Below are positions 55,711-64,000 of a stretch of 64,000 nt of DNA, in pieces. A program made the position numbers and the translations under genes. A model generated the notes under the pieces. That model saw nothing but the letters and a program-made list of their open reading frames with translations, was not told the DNA's origin and searched no databases. This DNA comes from Sulfurihydrogenibium sp. YO3AOP1 (GTDB lineage Bacteria > Aquificota > Aquificia > Aquificales > Hydrogenothermaceae): NCBI RefSeq assembly GCF_000020325.1, contig NC_010730.1:546001-610000 (forward strand). Reading direction: 5' to 3'. The number at the start of each line of letters is the position of its first letter. The first letter of the stretch is position 1.

Positions 55711-55783
55711 GCCTAAGTAAGCGAAGAATTACCTCTAACCATTTTCTTTAAAAGGAGATCCTTCACTTTGTTCAGGATGACAC
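55711..55783. repeat. Dispersed mosaic intergenic element, copy 13 (eroded)
   Basis: This eroded copy lies between GDPD and groEL (convergent). It consists of a degenerate reverse-type block, TAAGCGAAGAATTACCTC, and a forward module, GGAGATCCTTCACTTTGTTC with AGGATGACA (55754-55782). No outer termini are recognised. Confidence 0.55.
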
Positions 55784-55802
55784 GGAAAGAATGCTTGTGA
55801 AA

Positions 55803-55830
55803 AACAAAAAAGCCCCCGTTAAGGGGGTTT
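55803..55830 (-). terminator. Rho-independent terminator of groES-groEL
   Basis: On the minus strand ACCCCCTTAACGGGGGCT forms a 5-6 bp GC stem with a 5-6 nt loop, directly followed by TTTTTTG and more Ts. It lies 28 bp after the groEL stop. This is the clearest intrinsic terminator in the window. Confidence 0.9.
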
Positions 55831-55858
55831 CATATATTTATTAGTTTAAGAATTTATC

Positions 55859-57493
<1,635 letters not shown>

Positions 57494-57513
57494 CTATGCT
57501 CACCTCCTATTTT

Positions 57514-57810
57514 TTATTGTTCAATAATTGCTAAGATATCATCTTCTCTTAAAATGATTAACTCTTCACCATCAACTTTAACTTCATTTCCTGCATACTT
57601 GCTAAAGTATACTTTATCCCCTACTTTTACTTTGAGAGGAACTACATTTCCATTTTCTAAGACTCTACCTTCTCCTACCGCTACAACTTCACCAATTTGA
57701 GGTTTTTCTTTTGCTGTATCTGGAATAATAATTCCTGCTGGAGTTTTTGCTACTTCCTCTTCAACTCTTTTGATAACAACTCTGTCATACAGAGGTTTTA
57801 ACTTTGCCAT
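57514..57810 (-). CDS. groS: Co-chaperonin GroES
   Basis: A 98-residue lid of the GroEL chamber. [16 protein letters not shown] at the N-terminus, the mobile loop [17 protein letters not shown] (about 20-36), and [34 protein letters not shown] are typical. I chose ATG 57810, eight bases after GGAGGT, over an in-frame GTG six bases earlier that would be too close to the ribosome site. Confidence 0.97.
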   Translation of the reverse strand: MAKLKPLYDRVVIKRVEEEVAKTPAGIIIPDTAKEKPQIGEVVAVGEGRVLENGNVVPLKVKVGDKVYFSKYAGNEVKVDGEELIILREDDILAIIEQ

Positions 57811-57846
57811 TTGCACCTACCTCCTTTTAGATTTTAATCATTTTAT

Positions 57847-57876
57847 ATTATACATTATCTTTTTTAATCTTGTCAA
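57847..57876 (-). promoter_or_regulatory. Consensus sigma-70 promoter of groES-groEL
   Basis: On the minus strand a perfect TTGACA (57876-57871) and a perfect TATAAT (57852-57847) are separated by 18 bp, 37 bp before the groES start. It is the best consensus promoter seen in the window. No CIRCE inverted repeat (TTAGCACTC-N9-GAGTGCTAA) is visible between it and the gene, so HrcA-type control is not indicated here. Confidence 0.85.
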
Positions 57877-58005
57877 TAATATTGATTTTAGTAAAGTCAA
57901 ATTATATATAAATAATATACTCAAATTTGAAAGATTTTCAATAGATTTAGAAGAGTTACAAAATCCTTTATCTGCTTGCTATGAGACTGCTCCAAAAGCC
58001 AACAT

Positions 58006-58079
58006 CGTCATTCTGCAGCCGTGCGAAGAATCTCCTACTTTTATCTCCTGCTTTTATTGAATTTCTCACCCGATGTATC
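58006..58079. repeat. Dispersed mosaic intergenic element, copy 14
   Basis: This lies in the 725-bp gap between groES and the PhnD-like gene. It is a reverse-type module, CGTCATTCTGCAGCCGTGCG with AAGAATCTCC (58006-58035), then CTCCTGCTTTTATTGAATTT and a clean outer terminus, TCTCACCCGATGTAT. The left half is missing. 57877-58005 shows only AT-rich DNA. Confidence 0.65.
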
Positions 58080-58101
58080 AGCTTTATATAATAGATACTT
58101 T

Positions 58102-58320
58102 TAGGTAAGAAATCCAAAAGATTACAAGATTCTTAGATGTAGTTGTGGAATTTTAAAAGTGAGAGGTTATGGATGTTGGAGCAATTCATGAATTGCCCGT
58201 ACGAAAAGGTGAAAAATAAGAAGTAAGGCATCTATTGTATTTGTTATTCATCACTCTCCACTTACTCTGAAGGCTTTAGCCTTATCAAAACTTCCAATTT
58301 CCTACCCGACACATTCCTAT
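58102..58320. repeat. Dispersed mosaic intergenic element, long variant, copy 15
   Basis: This is a second copy of the long variant at 8147-8380 with the same block order: TAGGTAAGAAATCC terminus, ATTACAAGATTCTTAGATGT, GTGAGAGG, GGATGTTGGAGCAATTCATG (palindrome GCAATTCATGAATTGC at 58181-58196), AATAAGAAGTAAGGCATCTA, TTGTTATTCATCACTCTCCA, CTTACTCTGAAGGCTTTAGC, and the terminus CCAATTTCCTACCCGACACA. Copies 1 and 15 share a recognisable alignment across about 220 bp. 58321-58541 holds no recognised gene. Confidence 0.75.
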
Positions 58321-58505
58321 AATATATAAAAATTTTCCTTTACTTGGTTCCCAGACCAAGAAGAACTTATAAAGTCTTTATCTACTTGCTAATGACAAAA
58401 AACCTTAAAAAAAAGCTAAAAATAAAATTTTTACCAAGATATTAATTTTTAAGAGTTAGGGAAAAAGTTTAATAATTCCTTTTCCAACCTATTCAAAGAT
58501 AGTGT

Positions 58506-58535
58506 TTGCTAACTTGATATTTTTGGATATATATT
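58506..58535 (+). promoter_or_regulatory. Possible promoter of the PhnD-like operon
   Basis: TTGCTA (58506-58511) and TATATT (58530-58535) are spaced by 18 bp. The start codon at 58542 is only 6 bp after the -10 box, and no Shine-Dalgarno sequence lies before it, so transcription would begin at or near the ATG, giving a leaderless mRNA. Tentative. Confidence 0.4.
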
Positions 58536-58541
58536 ATTTCC

Positions 58542-59351
58542 ATGCTTTTCAGAATACTAATTTTAAGCTTACTAATATTTAATATCTCTTTTGCACAAGA
58601 GAGTCTTAAACTTGCAGTTTTATCCTATGGAGATACTGTTAAAGAGTATAAACGATACTCTGTTTTATCAAAATACTTATCTTCTAAATTAAACAAAAAA
58701 GTTGATATGGTAATTGTTGAAAATGTTGATAGGGTTTTTGAACTATTTAAAAGAAAAGAAGCACATTTAGCTGTTGGGTGCTCTGTTGTATACTTTGAGC
58801 TAAAAAGAAAGTTTAACGTTGAAGCTGTAGCTGTAATGAAAATAAACGGTAAAGCCGTAGAAAACGGCGTTCTTGTTGTTAAAAAAGACAGTCCAATTAA
58901 ATCCATTGAAGATGTGAAAGGAAAAAAGATTACCCTTGGCAGTCCTATCTGTATGAGTAATTGCGTTATGCCTTTATACATGCTTGCACAAGCTGGAATA
59001 ACTCAAGAAGATGTAATAAATATATGGAGTTCTGGAACGGATAAAGGAGCCATTTTGGCAGTTCTTGCAGGAATTGCAGATGTAGCTGGAATAAAGGAAG
59101 AAAGTTTAAAAGCATATCAAGACCAACTTAGAGTGATAGCAAAGTCTCCATCCTTCCCAAGGCATATAATCATGGTATCAAAAACCTTGGATAAAAAACT
59201 TTATGAAGAGATAGAAAAAGCTTTATTCTCAATCGACCAAGAAACGTTAAAAAATATGGAAATAGATGGCTTTGAAAAACCAAATCCAAACATGTTTCAA
59301 GTTATAAAAAATTATAGAAAAATTCTTGACCTATTCCCTGTTTTAAAATGA
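58542..59351 (+). CDS. PhnD-like periplasmic ligand-binding protein (sensor partner)
   Basis: A 269-residue protein with a signal peptide cut after SFA (residue 18), then a PhnD-type two-lobe fold: LKLAVLSYGDTVKEYKRYSVLSKYL, then LAVGCSVVYFELK, KITLGSPICMSNCVMPLYML and WSSGTDKGAILAVLAGIADVA. In transporters PhnD binds phosphonate or phosphite; no permease or ATPase is adjacent here. Instead a histidine kinase overlaps its stop by 4 bp, so a sensing role is likely, as for AioX. Cysteines C80, C137 and C141 in the mature protein could bind a thiophilic ligand. The ligand is unknown. Confidence 0.8.
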   Translation: MLFRILILSLLIFNISFAQESLKLAVLSYGDTVKEYKRYSVLSKYLSSKLNKKVDMVIVENVDRVFELFKRKEAHLAVGCSVVYFELKRKFNVEAVAVMKINGKAVENGVLVVKKDSPIKSIEDVKGKKITLGSPICMSNCVMPLYMLAQAGITQEDVINIWSSGTDKGAILAVLAGIADVAGIKEESLKAYQDQLRVIAKSPSFPRHIIMVSKTLDKKLYEEIEKALFSIDQETLKNMEIDGFEKPNPNMFQVIKNYRKILDLFPVLK

Positions 59352-60910
59352 TTCTGAGAAACCTATCTATTAAGCTTAAAACATCTTTATCGATTGCAAT
59401 CTATGTTTTAATCATTCTAACTGGTTCTATTATCTTCACTGTTAGCAACTTTTACGATAGAATACTAAACGACAGGATTTTGTCCTTAGAAGAAAATATA
59501 ACAAGTCTTGCAGAAAGCTACAAAGAAAAAATCATTGTTAAAAACTTTGAAAAAATAGATGAGCTTGTAAATTTCCTTATAAGAAATAAAGCTATAAAAC
59601 AGGTTTATGTATTAGATAAAGATGGAACAATAATAGGCAGTAATAACTTATCTTTGCTGGGTTATAAATATAATGAAAAAAACATTAACGGTTTGGCAAA
59701 GTTTATCTATGATTTAAAAGTGGATACAGAAATTATTGGAAAATTAATAGTTTTTTATGACATTAAAACTATCGAAAGTGAACTAAAAGAAGATATTGAA
59801 AAAATAGTATACCCCCTTTCTATAGTAGTTTTATTTATATTTATTGCCACATTTACCGGAATTTTCTTTATTTCAAGCATATTAGTAAAACCACTTGTTG
59901 AGCTGAAAGAAAAAATAATAAACCTTTTCAATTTAGATTTTCAAGATCTAAAAGATATTGTTAATTTAAAACCTGTTATAAAACAAGAAAAAAAATGTGA
60001 TAAGGGTATATCTACAACTTGTTGGCTGACTTCTGAAAATGCTGGAGAAATTCTTTTTGATATTGGCAGTAAAGCCATAAAAGAATGTCCAAAATGTCAA
60101 ATATTTAACAATCTATCTGGAGATGAGATAAATAAGCTAACGTTTAGTTTTTATATTATGATTTCTTCATTGAATGATTATATAAATAAACTTGAGGAAG
60201 CACATAAAGAAAGAGAAACCTTAGGCTGTATGGCAGCAATGGGAGAGATGAGTGCAAAAATAGCCCATGAAATAAAAAATGCGCTTTATTCTATATCAAA
60301 TGCAGCAAACTATATAAAAACAAACTCTGATAATGAGATTATAAAAGAGTTTGGAAAAATCATAAAAGAGGAAAGCAGCAGACTAAATGAAATGACTGTA
60401 TCTTTTTTAAACTTTTCTAAATTAATAGAGCCAAAATTTGGCTATACAAACATCAACAAAGTTATAGAAGATGCAGTTAAACTTTTAGTCTACGATTGTG
60501 AAGATTATAATATAAAACTTGAGCTAAATCTTGATAAAAACTTACCATCATCAATGGTCGATGAAAACTTATTCAAACAAGTAATTGTTAATCTTGTTTT
60601 GAACTCTATCGATGCTATAAAAGAAAAAAACATTCAAGACGGCTATATAAAAATTTCCACTTATTACAACAAAGATAAAAACAAAATACAAATAATCGTT
60701 GAAGATAATGGAATAGGAATTAAACAAGAGCATAAAGATAAGATTTTTAAGCCATTTTTTACTACAAAACAGAAAGGAACAGGTCTTGGCTTGCCTATGG
60801 TTTACAAAATTGTTTTCTTACATAAAGGAACGATTAACCTTATTTCAGAATATGGAAAATACACTAAATTTATAATAGAACTACCTTTAGAGGTAAATGA
60901 TGATGTTTAA
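59348..60910 (+). CDS. Membrane histidine kinase with a cysteine-rich linker
   Basis: A 520-residue kinase. TM1 is about 12-34, a periplasmic sensor domain about 35-153 (VYVLDKDGTIIGSN), TM2 about 155-180, and a HAMP-like stretch follows. Between HAMP and the kinase core lie C217, C225 (in TTCWLT), C247 and C250 (in ECPKCQIF), a possible metal or Fe-S site. HisKA phosphoacceptor H307 is in IAHEIKNALYSI; the ATPase domain has NLVLNSIDAI, VEDNGIGI and QKGTGLGLPM. It overlaps the PhnD-like gene by 4 bp and the response regulator gene by 8 bp. It probably phosphorylates that regulator. Confidence 0.9.
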   Translation: MILRNLSIKLKTSLSIAIYVLIILTGSIIFTVSNFYDRILNDRILSLEENITSLAESYKEKIIVKNFEKIDELVNFLIRNKAIKQVYVLDKDGTIIGSNNLSLLGYKYNEKNINGLAKFIYDLKVDTEIIGKLIVFYDIKTIESELKEDIEKIVYPLSIVVLFIFIATFTGIFFISSILVKPLVELKEKIINLFNLDFQDLKDIVNLKPVIKQEKKCDKGISTTCWLTSENAGEILFDIGSKAIKECPKCQIFNNLSGDEINKLTFSFYIMISSLNDYINKLEEAHKERETLGCMAAMGEMSAKIAHEIKNALYSISNAANYIKTNSDNEIIKEFGKIIKEESSRLNEMTVSFLNFSKLIEPKFGYTNINKVIEDAVKLLVYDCEDYNIKLELNLDKNLPSSMVDENLFKQVIVNLVLNSIDAIKEKNIQDGYIKISTYYNKDKNKIQIIVEDNGIGIKQEHKDKIFKPFFTTKQKGTGLGLPMVYKIVFLHKGTINLISEYGKYTKFIIELPLEVNDDV

Positions 60911-62225
60911 GATTTTATTGATTGATGATGAAGAAAGTATCTTAAAAGTTATCAAAACGGTTTTATCAGAAGCAGGATTTGAAGTATTGACTGCAAAGTC
61001 TAAAAAAGAAAGCTTAAGCTTAATAGAAAAAGAAAAGTTTGACTTAATAATCTCAGACTTTTTATTAGAAGATGGAACAGGATTAGAGATTTTAGAAAGT
61101 TTTAGAAAAAAGGATATACTTACACCTTTTTTAATCATTACAGCTTACGGGTCTATAAATGGAGCTGTAGAAGCTATCAAAAAAGGAGCTAACCACTACA
61201 TACCCAAGCCAATAGATATAGATAATTTAATCAAAATAATTGATTTTTATATCAAAAAACAAGAAAATTTTGATGTGGAAGAAGAGTTTGAAGGCATTAT
61301 TGGAAAAAGTCAAAAGATGAAAGATTTATTCAAAGAAATAGATGTTGTAAGTAAAAGCGAATCTTCTATTTTGATTGAAGGAGAAAGCGGAACAGGAAAA
61401 GAGCTTGTTGCAAAAGCCATTCATAGAAGGTCAAAAAGAGCAAACCAACCATTTATTCCTATAAACTGTTCTGCTATACCCAACGAGCTTTTTGAAAATG
61501 AGCTTTTTGGTCATGAAAAAGGTTCCTTTACCGGAGCATCAAACAGAGAAATCGGAAAAATAGAGCTGGCTGGAGAAGGTACGTTATTTTTAGACGAAAT
61601 AGGGGAGATGCCACTATTTATGCAGGCAAAACTTTTAAGAGTTCTTCAAGAAAGAGAATTTTTTAGAGTTGGGGGAAAAGAATTAATAAAAATGAGATGT
61701 AGAGTAATCTCAGCAACCAACAGAAACCTTGAAGAAATGGTTGAAAACAAAGAATTTAGAGAAGATCTATTTTATAGAATAAACGTAATTCATTTAAAAA
61801 TTCCACCTCTTAGAGAAAGAAAAGAAGATATTCCTCTCCTTGTCAAGAAATTTATCGATAAGTTTAGCAAGATTAACAACAAAAACGTATATGATATTGA
61901 TAATGATGCTTTAGAAATATTGATGAATTACGATTGGCCTGGAAACGTTAGACAGCTTGAGAATATCATTGAACGGGCAGTTGTGTTATGCCAAGGTGAA
62001 ATAATCACAGCTAATCATCTTCCTGACAGGATAAAGTCTAACTCCCAAAAAATATCAGAAAATATAAGGTCAGAAAATAATAGTTTAAATCTTTATGATA
62101 TTGAAAAAAATATTATTTTAAAAGTTTTACAAGAAGAGAATTTTAATCAAACAAGAGCAGCTCAAAAACTTGGAATTTCAAGAAAACAGCTGAGAACAAA
62201 GATGAAAAACTTCGGTCTTCTCTGA
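60903..62225 (+). CDS. NtrC-family sigma-54-dependent response regulator
   Basis: A 440-residue activator. The receiver domain has the acidic pair in LLIDDEES, the phosphoacceptor D52 in LIISDFLL, and the switch ITAYG with K in YIPKPID. The AAA+ domain has Walker A GESGTGKE near 163, the sigma-54 contact loop as GSFTGA instead of GAFTGA near 213, and Walker B TLFLDEIGEM near 226. A Fis-type HTH closes the protein (NQTRAAQKLGISRKQLRTKMKNFGLL). The start is ATG 60903, eight bases after AGAGGT; two earlier in-frame ATGs are too close. Target promoters are not evident in this window. Confidence 0.92.
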   Translation: MFKILLIDDEESILKVIKTVLSEAGFEVLTAKSKKESLSLIEKEKFDLIISDFLLEDGTGLEILESFRKKDILTPFLIITAYGSINGAVEAIKKGANHYIPKPIDIDNLIKIIDFYIKKQENFDVEEEFEGIIGKSQKMKDLFKEIDVVSKSESSILIEGESGTGKELVAKAIHRRSKRANQPFIPINCSAIPNELFENELFGHEKGSFTGASNREIGKIELAGEGTLFLDEIGEMPLFMQAKLLRVLQEREFFRVGGKELIKMRCRVISATNRNLEEMVENKEFREDLFYRINVIHLKIPPLRERKEDIPLLVKKFIDKFSKINNKNVYDIDNDALEILMNYDWPGNVRQLENIIERAVVLCQGEIITANHLPDRIKSNSQKISENIRSENNSLNLYDIEKNIILKVLQEENFNQTRAAQKLGISRKQLRTKMKNFGLL

Positions 62226-62249
62226 AAAGGTGAAAAGTGAGAAGTAAAA

Positions 62250-62278
62250 GGATATTCTTCGCCGGCTGCAGGATGACG
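62250..62278. repeat. Solo hairpin module of the mosaic element family
   Basis: A single GATATTCTTCGCCGGCTGCA with GGATGACG lies 25 bp after the response-regulator stop, preceded by GTGAAAAGTGAGAAGTAAAA. No outer termini are seen. The convergent MATE gene ends 55 bp further on. Confidence 0.55.
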
Positions 62279-62332
62279 TTTAAGAAGATTGATTGATTTT
62301 TTAAATTCAGTTAGAATCTAAAATAACTCTCA

Positions 62333-63649
62333 CTAAACTTTAATCTTTTTCCAATCGCCTTTTTTAAAGAAATACCAAAGTATAGCTGCTTTTAAGTATG
62401 TTTCTAAAAACATTGCTAAATACACAAATAAAATATTTCCAAAAATTTTTGAAAGTATGTAAGCCGGAATGATTCTTAAAACCCATAAAGAAAATGTATT
62501 TATGTATAATGTTGTTTTCGTAGCTCCTGCACCTCTTAAAACACCGCTTAAAACAAACCCTATCGCTAAAGGAATTTGAGTTAGTCCTACTATCCTTAAA
62601 TATAAAGAAGCCTCTTCTATTGTTTTTTTATCATTTGTAAACACCATAGCTAAATACTCAGGAAAGATTACCATCACAACACCCATAAGACCCATGAAAA
62701 TAGAAGCAATCTTTATTATCTCTTTTGCATATGCTTCTGCCTGCTGTGGATTGTTAGATCCAAGACTTTGACCTACAAGGGTCATTGCTGCGATTGTAAA
62801 ACCAAAACCCGGCATGAACGCAAGCCCTTCTATCCTCAGACCTACCTGATAACCTGCAAGTGTATAAATTCCATAATCTGCTATTATCTTTACAAAAAGC
62901 AAAAAAGAAAAGTATGTTAAAGTCCTTTCAAAACCACTTGGAACGCCAATTTTAAAAATCTTCTTAACTTCTTCAAGCAAAAAATCAAATTCAAATCTAA
63001 TTTTTGAATGTTTTGAGTTTATCACATACAGATACATAAAAAAGCTTATGTAATAGCTTATGGCTGTGGCAATGGCAGCACCTTTGACTTCAAGCCTTGG
63101 AAATCCAAAATTCCCAAATATCAGTCCATAAGCAAGCACCGTGTTTATAATGTTTGCAACGATTACTATCTTTAAAGGCGTTTTTGTGTCTCCTGCTGCA
63201 TTAAATGCAGAGTATATAGCCATCTCCATGAATAAAACCGGAAAGGTTAAAGCCAATATAGAAAAATACTCTTGACCAAGTCTGATTACTTCATCAGAAC
63301 CTGCCATAAACATAAAAATATACTTAGAAAAGAAAAAGCCTAAGATTGTAAATGGAATAGATAGCAGTAAAGAAAAAACAGAGATAGAAAAGGCAGTTTT
63401 GTTTGACTGTGAGTACTGCTTTGCTCCGATGTATCGCGAAATTACAACAGAAGTACCTACTGAAAAAGTAGCCATCATTGCATACAAAAGCCCTAAAAAC
63501 TGCATAGATATGCCGGCTGACGCGATGGCAGAAGGAGAAACCCTTCCAAGCATGATCATATCTATAAGCACTTGAACGATATCTAAAAAATTACTTAAAG
63601 CAGCAGGAACTGCCAAAGATAAAATCTTTTTTGTGTCTTGATTTAGCAT
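62333..63649 (-). CDS. MATE-family multidrug/metabolite efflux protein
   Basis: A 438-residue membrane protein with about twelve helices in two homologous halves. Both halves start with the MATE pattern: LAVPAALSNFLDIVQVLIDMIMLGRVSP near residue 11, and KIGVPSGFERTLTYFSFLLFVKII near 235. The AGYQVGLRIEGLAFMPGFGF segment, which carries family-conserved residues, is clear. It exports cationic drugs or metabolites in exchange for Na+ or H+; substrate is unknown. Its start overlaps the methyltransferase stop by 7 bp. Confidence 0.92.
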   Translation of the reverse strand: MLNQDTKKILSLAVPAALSNFLDIVQVLIDMIMLGRVSPSAIASAGISMQFLGLLYAMMATFSVGTSVVISRYIGAKQYSQSNKTAFSISVFSLLLSIPFTILGFFFSKYIFMFMAGSDEVIRLGQEYFSILALTFPVLFMEMAIYSAFNAAGDTKTPLKIVIVANIINTVLAYGLIFGNFGFPRLEVKGAAIATAISYYISFFMYLYVINSKHSKIRFEFDFLLEEVKKIFKIGVPSGFERTLTYFSFLLFVKIIADYGIYTLAGYQVGLRIEGLAFMPGFGFTIAAMTLVGQSLGSNNPQQAEAYAKEIIKIASIFMGLMGVVMVIFPEYLAMVFTNDKKTIEEASLYLRIVGLTQIPLAIGFVLSGVLRGAGATKTTLYINTFSLWVLRIIPAYILSKIFGNILFVYLAMFLETYLKAAILWYFFKKGDWKKIKV

Positions 63650-64000
63650 CTTTTTGTTGCAACCAAATAAGCCTTGTATGCTTTTTCATTTTTACAAGTA
63701 ATAACTTCTTTTTCTTGATAGAATACTATTTCCAAAGATAAAAAGCTATGTAATAGCTCATTTTTTCTAAGTAAAAAATCACTGTTTTTTGATGGACTTC
63801 CTTCAAGGAAAGTTTCAAAAATTAAAACGCCATCTTTCTTTAAAGCTTCTTTAATGTATGGAAATAAGATTCTTTCTAAAAAGTTTATATTGATTATCAA
63901 ATCGTATCTATCTTTATCCGGTCTATAAATTTTTAAATCTTGATGAATTGGATTAATGTTTGGATGTAATGTTTTTAGCTTTTCAATTGCTACATCAGAA
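63643..64000 (-). CDS. Class I SAM-dependent methyltransferase, C-terminal part (window edge)
   Basis: The frame stays open to the right edge (last full codon at 63999), so the gene continues beyond the window. The visible 118 residues begin SDVAIEKLK, the region after motif I, then YRPDKDRYDLIININFLERILFP (motif II/III area of the Rossmann fold) and GVLIFETFLEGSPSKNSDFLL. This resembles small TehB/UbiE-like methyltransferases. The catalytic glycine-rich motif lies outside. A TTG at 63898-63900 is an internal codon, not the start. Confidence 0.75.
   Translation of the reverse strand, partial: SDVAIEKLKTLHPNINPIHQDLKIYRPDKDRYDLIININFLERILFPYIKEALKKDGVLIFETFLEGSPSKNSDFLLRKNELLHSFLSLEIVFYQEKEVITCKNEKAYKAYLVATKRC

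Noticed and set aside
57817-58541. Hidden gene or small RNA in the 725-bp gap
   Set aside because: Apart from two repeat elements and the two outer promoters I see only AT-rich DNA with no supported frame or structure.
58320-58541. Sigma-54 promoter upstream of the PhnD-like operon (autoregulation)
   Set aside because: No TGGCAC-N5-TTGC-like sequence with correct GG and GC spacing was found.

Overview
The window looks like chromosome of a thermophilic, autotrophic member of the Aquificales, most likely a Sulfurihydrogenibium species. The DNA is AT-rich. Coding sequences are rich in Lys, Glu and Ile and tightly packed, and CarB is split as in Aquifex. A thioredoxin-fold [2Fe-2S] ferredoxin of the Aquifex type is present. 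The exported alpha-carbonic anhydrase at 46966-47706 matches, from memory, the heat-stable SspCA of Sulfurihydrogenibium sp. YO3AOP1. No database search was possible, so this is recognition, not proof.

Layout. 1-8145: the distal part of a Pel exopolysaccharide locus (end of PelF, PelG, PelA, and a PelB that appears to be split into an inner-membrane TPR protein and an outer-membrane TPR/barrel protein). 8.5-16.3 kb: a radical-SAM protein, a GltD-like flavoprotein, ArgF, PyrB, DedA, tRNA-Arg(CCT), an M16 protease and a Tim44-like protein. 16.7-26.2 kb: TyrS, YraN, a SurA-like chaperone, a DUF29 protein, GlmU, HisG, MinE-MinD-MinC, then LysA-PurD. 26.4-32.3 kb: UbiD, DUF502, a serine-dehydrogenase-type membrane protease, dimeric dUTPase, a GH57 branching enzyme and a Pro/Ala/Gln lipoprotein. 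32.5-34.3 kb: a NYN-domain gene interrupted by an IS256-type element whose transposase is in two frames. 34.4-39.1 kb: GrpE, a DnaJ-like protein, the ferredoxin, DprA, a PilZ protein and QueE. 39.0-46.6 kb: a translation operon read leftward, rpsB-tsf-pyrH-frr-rimP-nusA-ylxQ-infB-queE, with a pseudoknot-like leader before rpsB. 47-55.6 kb: carbonic anhydrase, QueH, a CPBP protease, an M48 protease, MoeA, the C-terminal half of CarB, a YqiA-like esterase and GDPD. 55.8-57.9 kb: groES-groEL with a clear promoter and terminator. 58.5-62.2 kb: a three-gene sensory system (PhnD-like binding protein, cysteine-containing histidine kinase, sigma-54 activator). 62.3-64 kb: a MATE transporter and a truncated methyltransferase.

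The most unusual structure is a family of short mosaic elements that fills most longer intergenic gaps (at least 15 places). Several have related inverted termini of the form GGGTgAGAAATT, and they carry interchangeable hairpin modules with compensated stems. Two copies (30033-30224 and 54690-54864) are bracketed by 25-bp direct repeats, one perfect and one with two mismatches. This suggests a non-autonomous mobile element that makes unusually long target duplications. One of these copies supplies the stop codon of the GH57 gene.

Functional links: ArgF and PyrB consume the carbamoyl phosphate made by CarB. QueE and QueH are two steps of queuosine synthesis. The Pel locus and the PilZ protein both point to c-di-GMP-controlled surface growth, but they are far apart and the link is inference.
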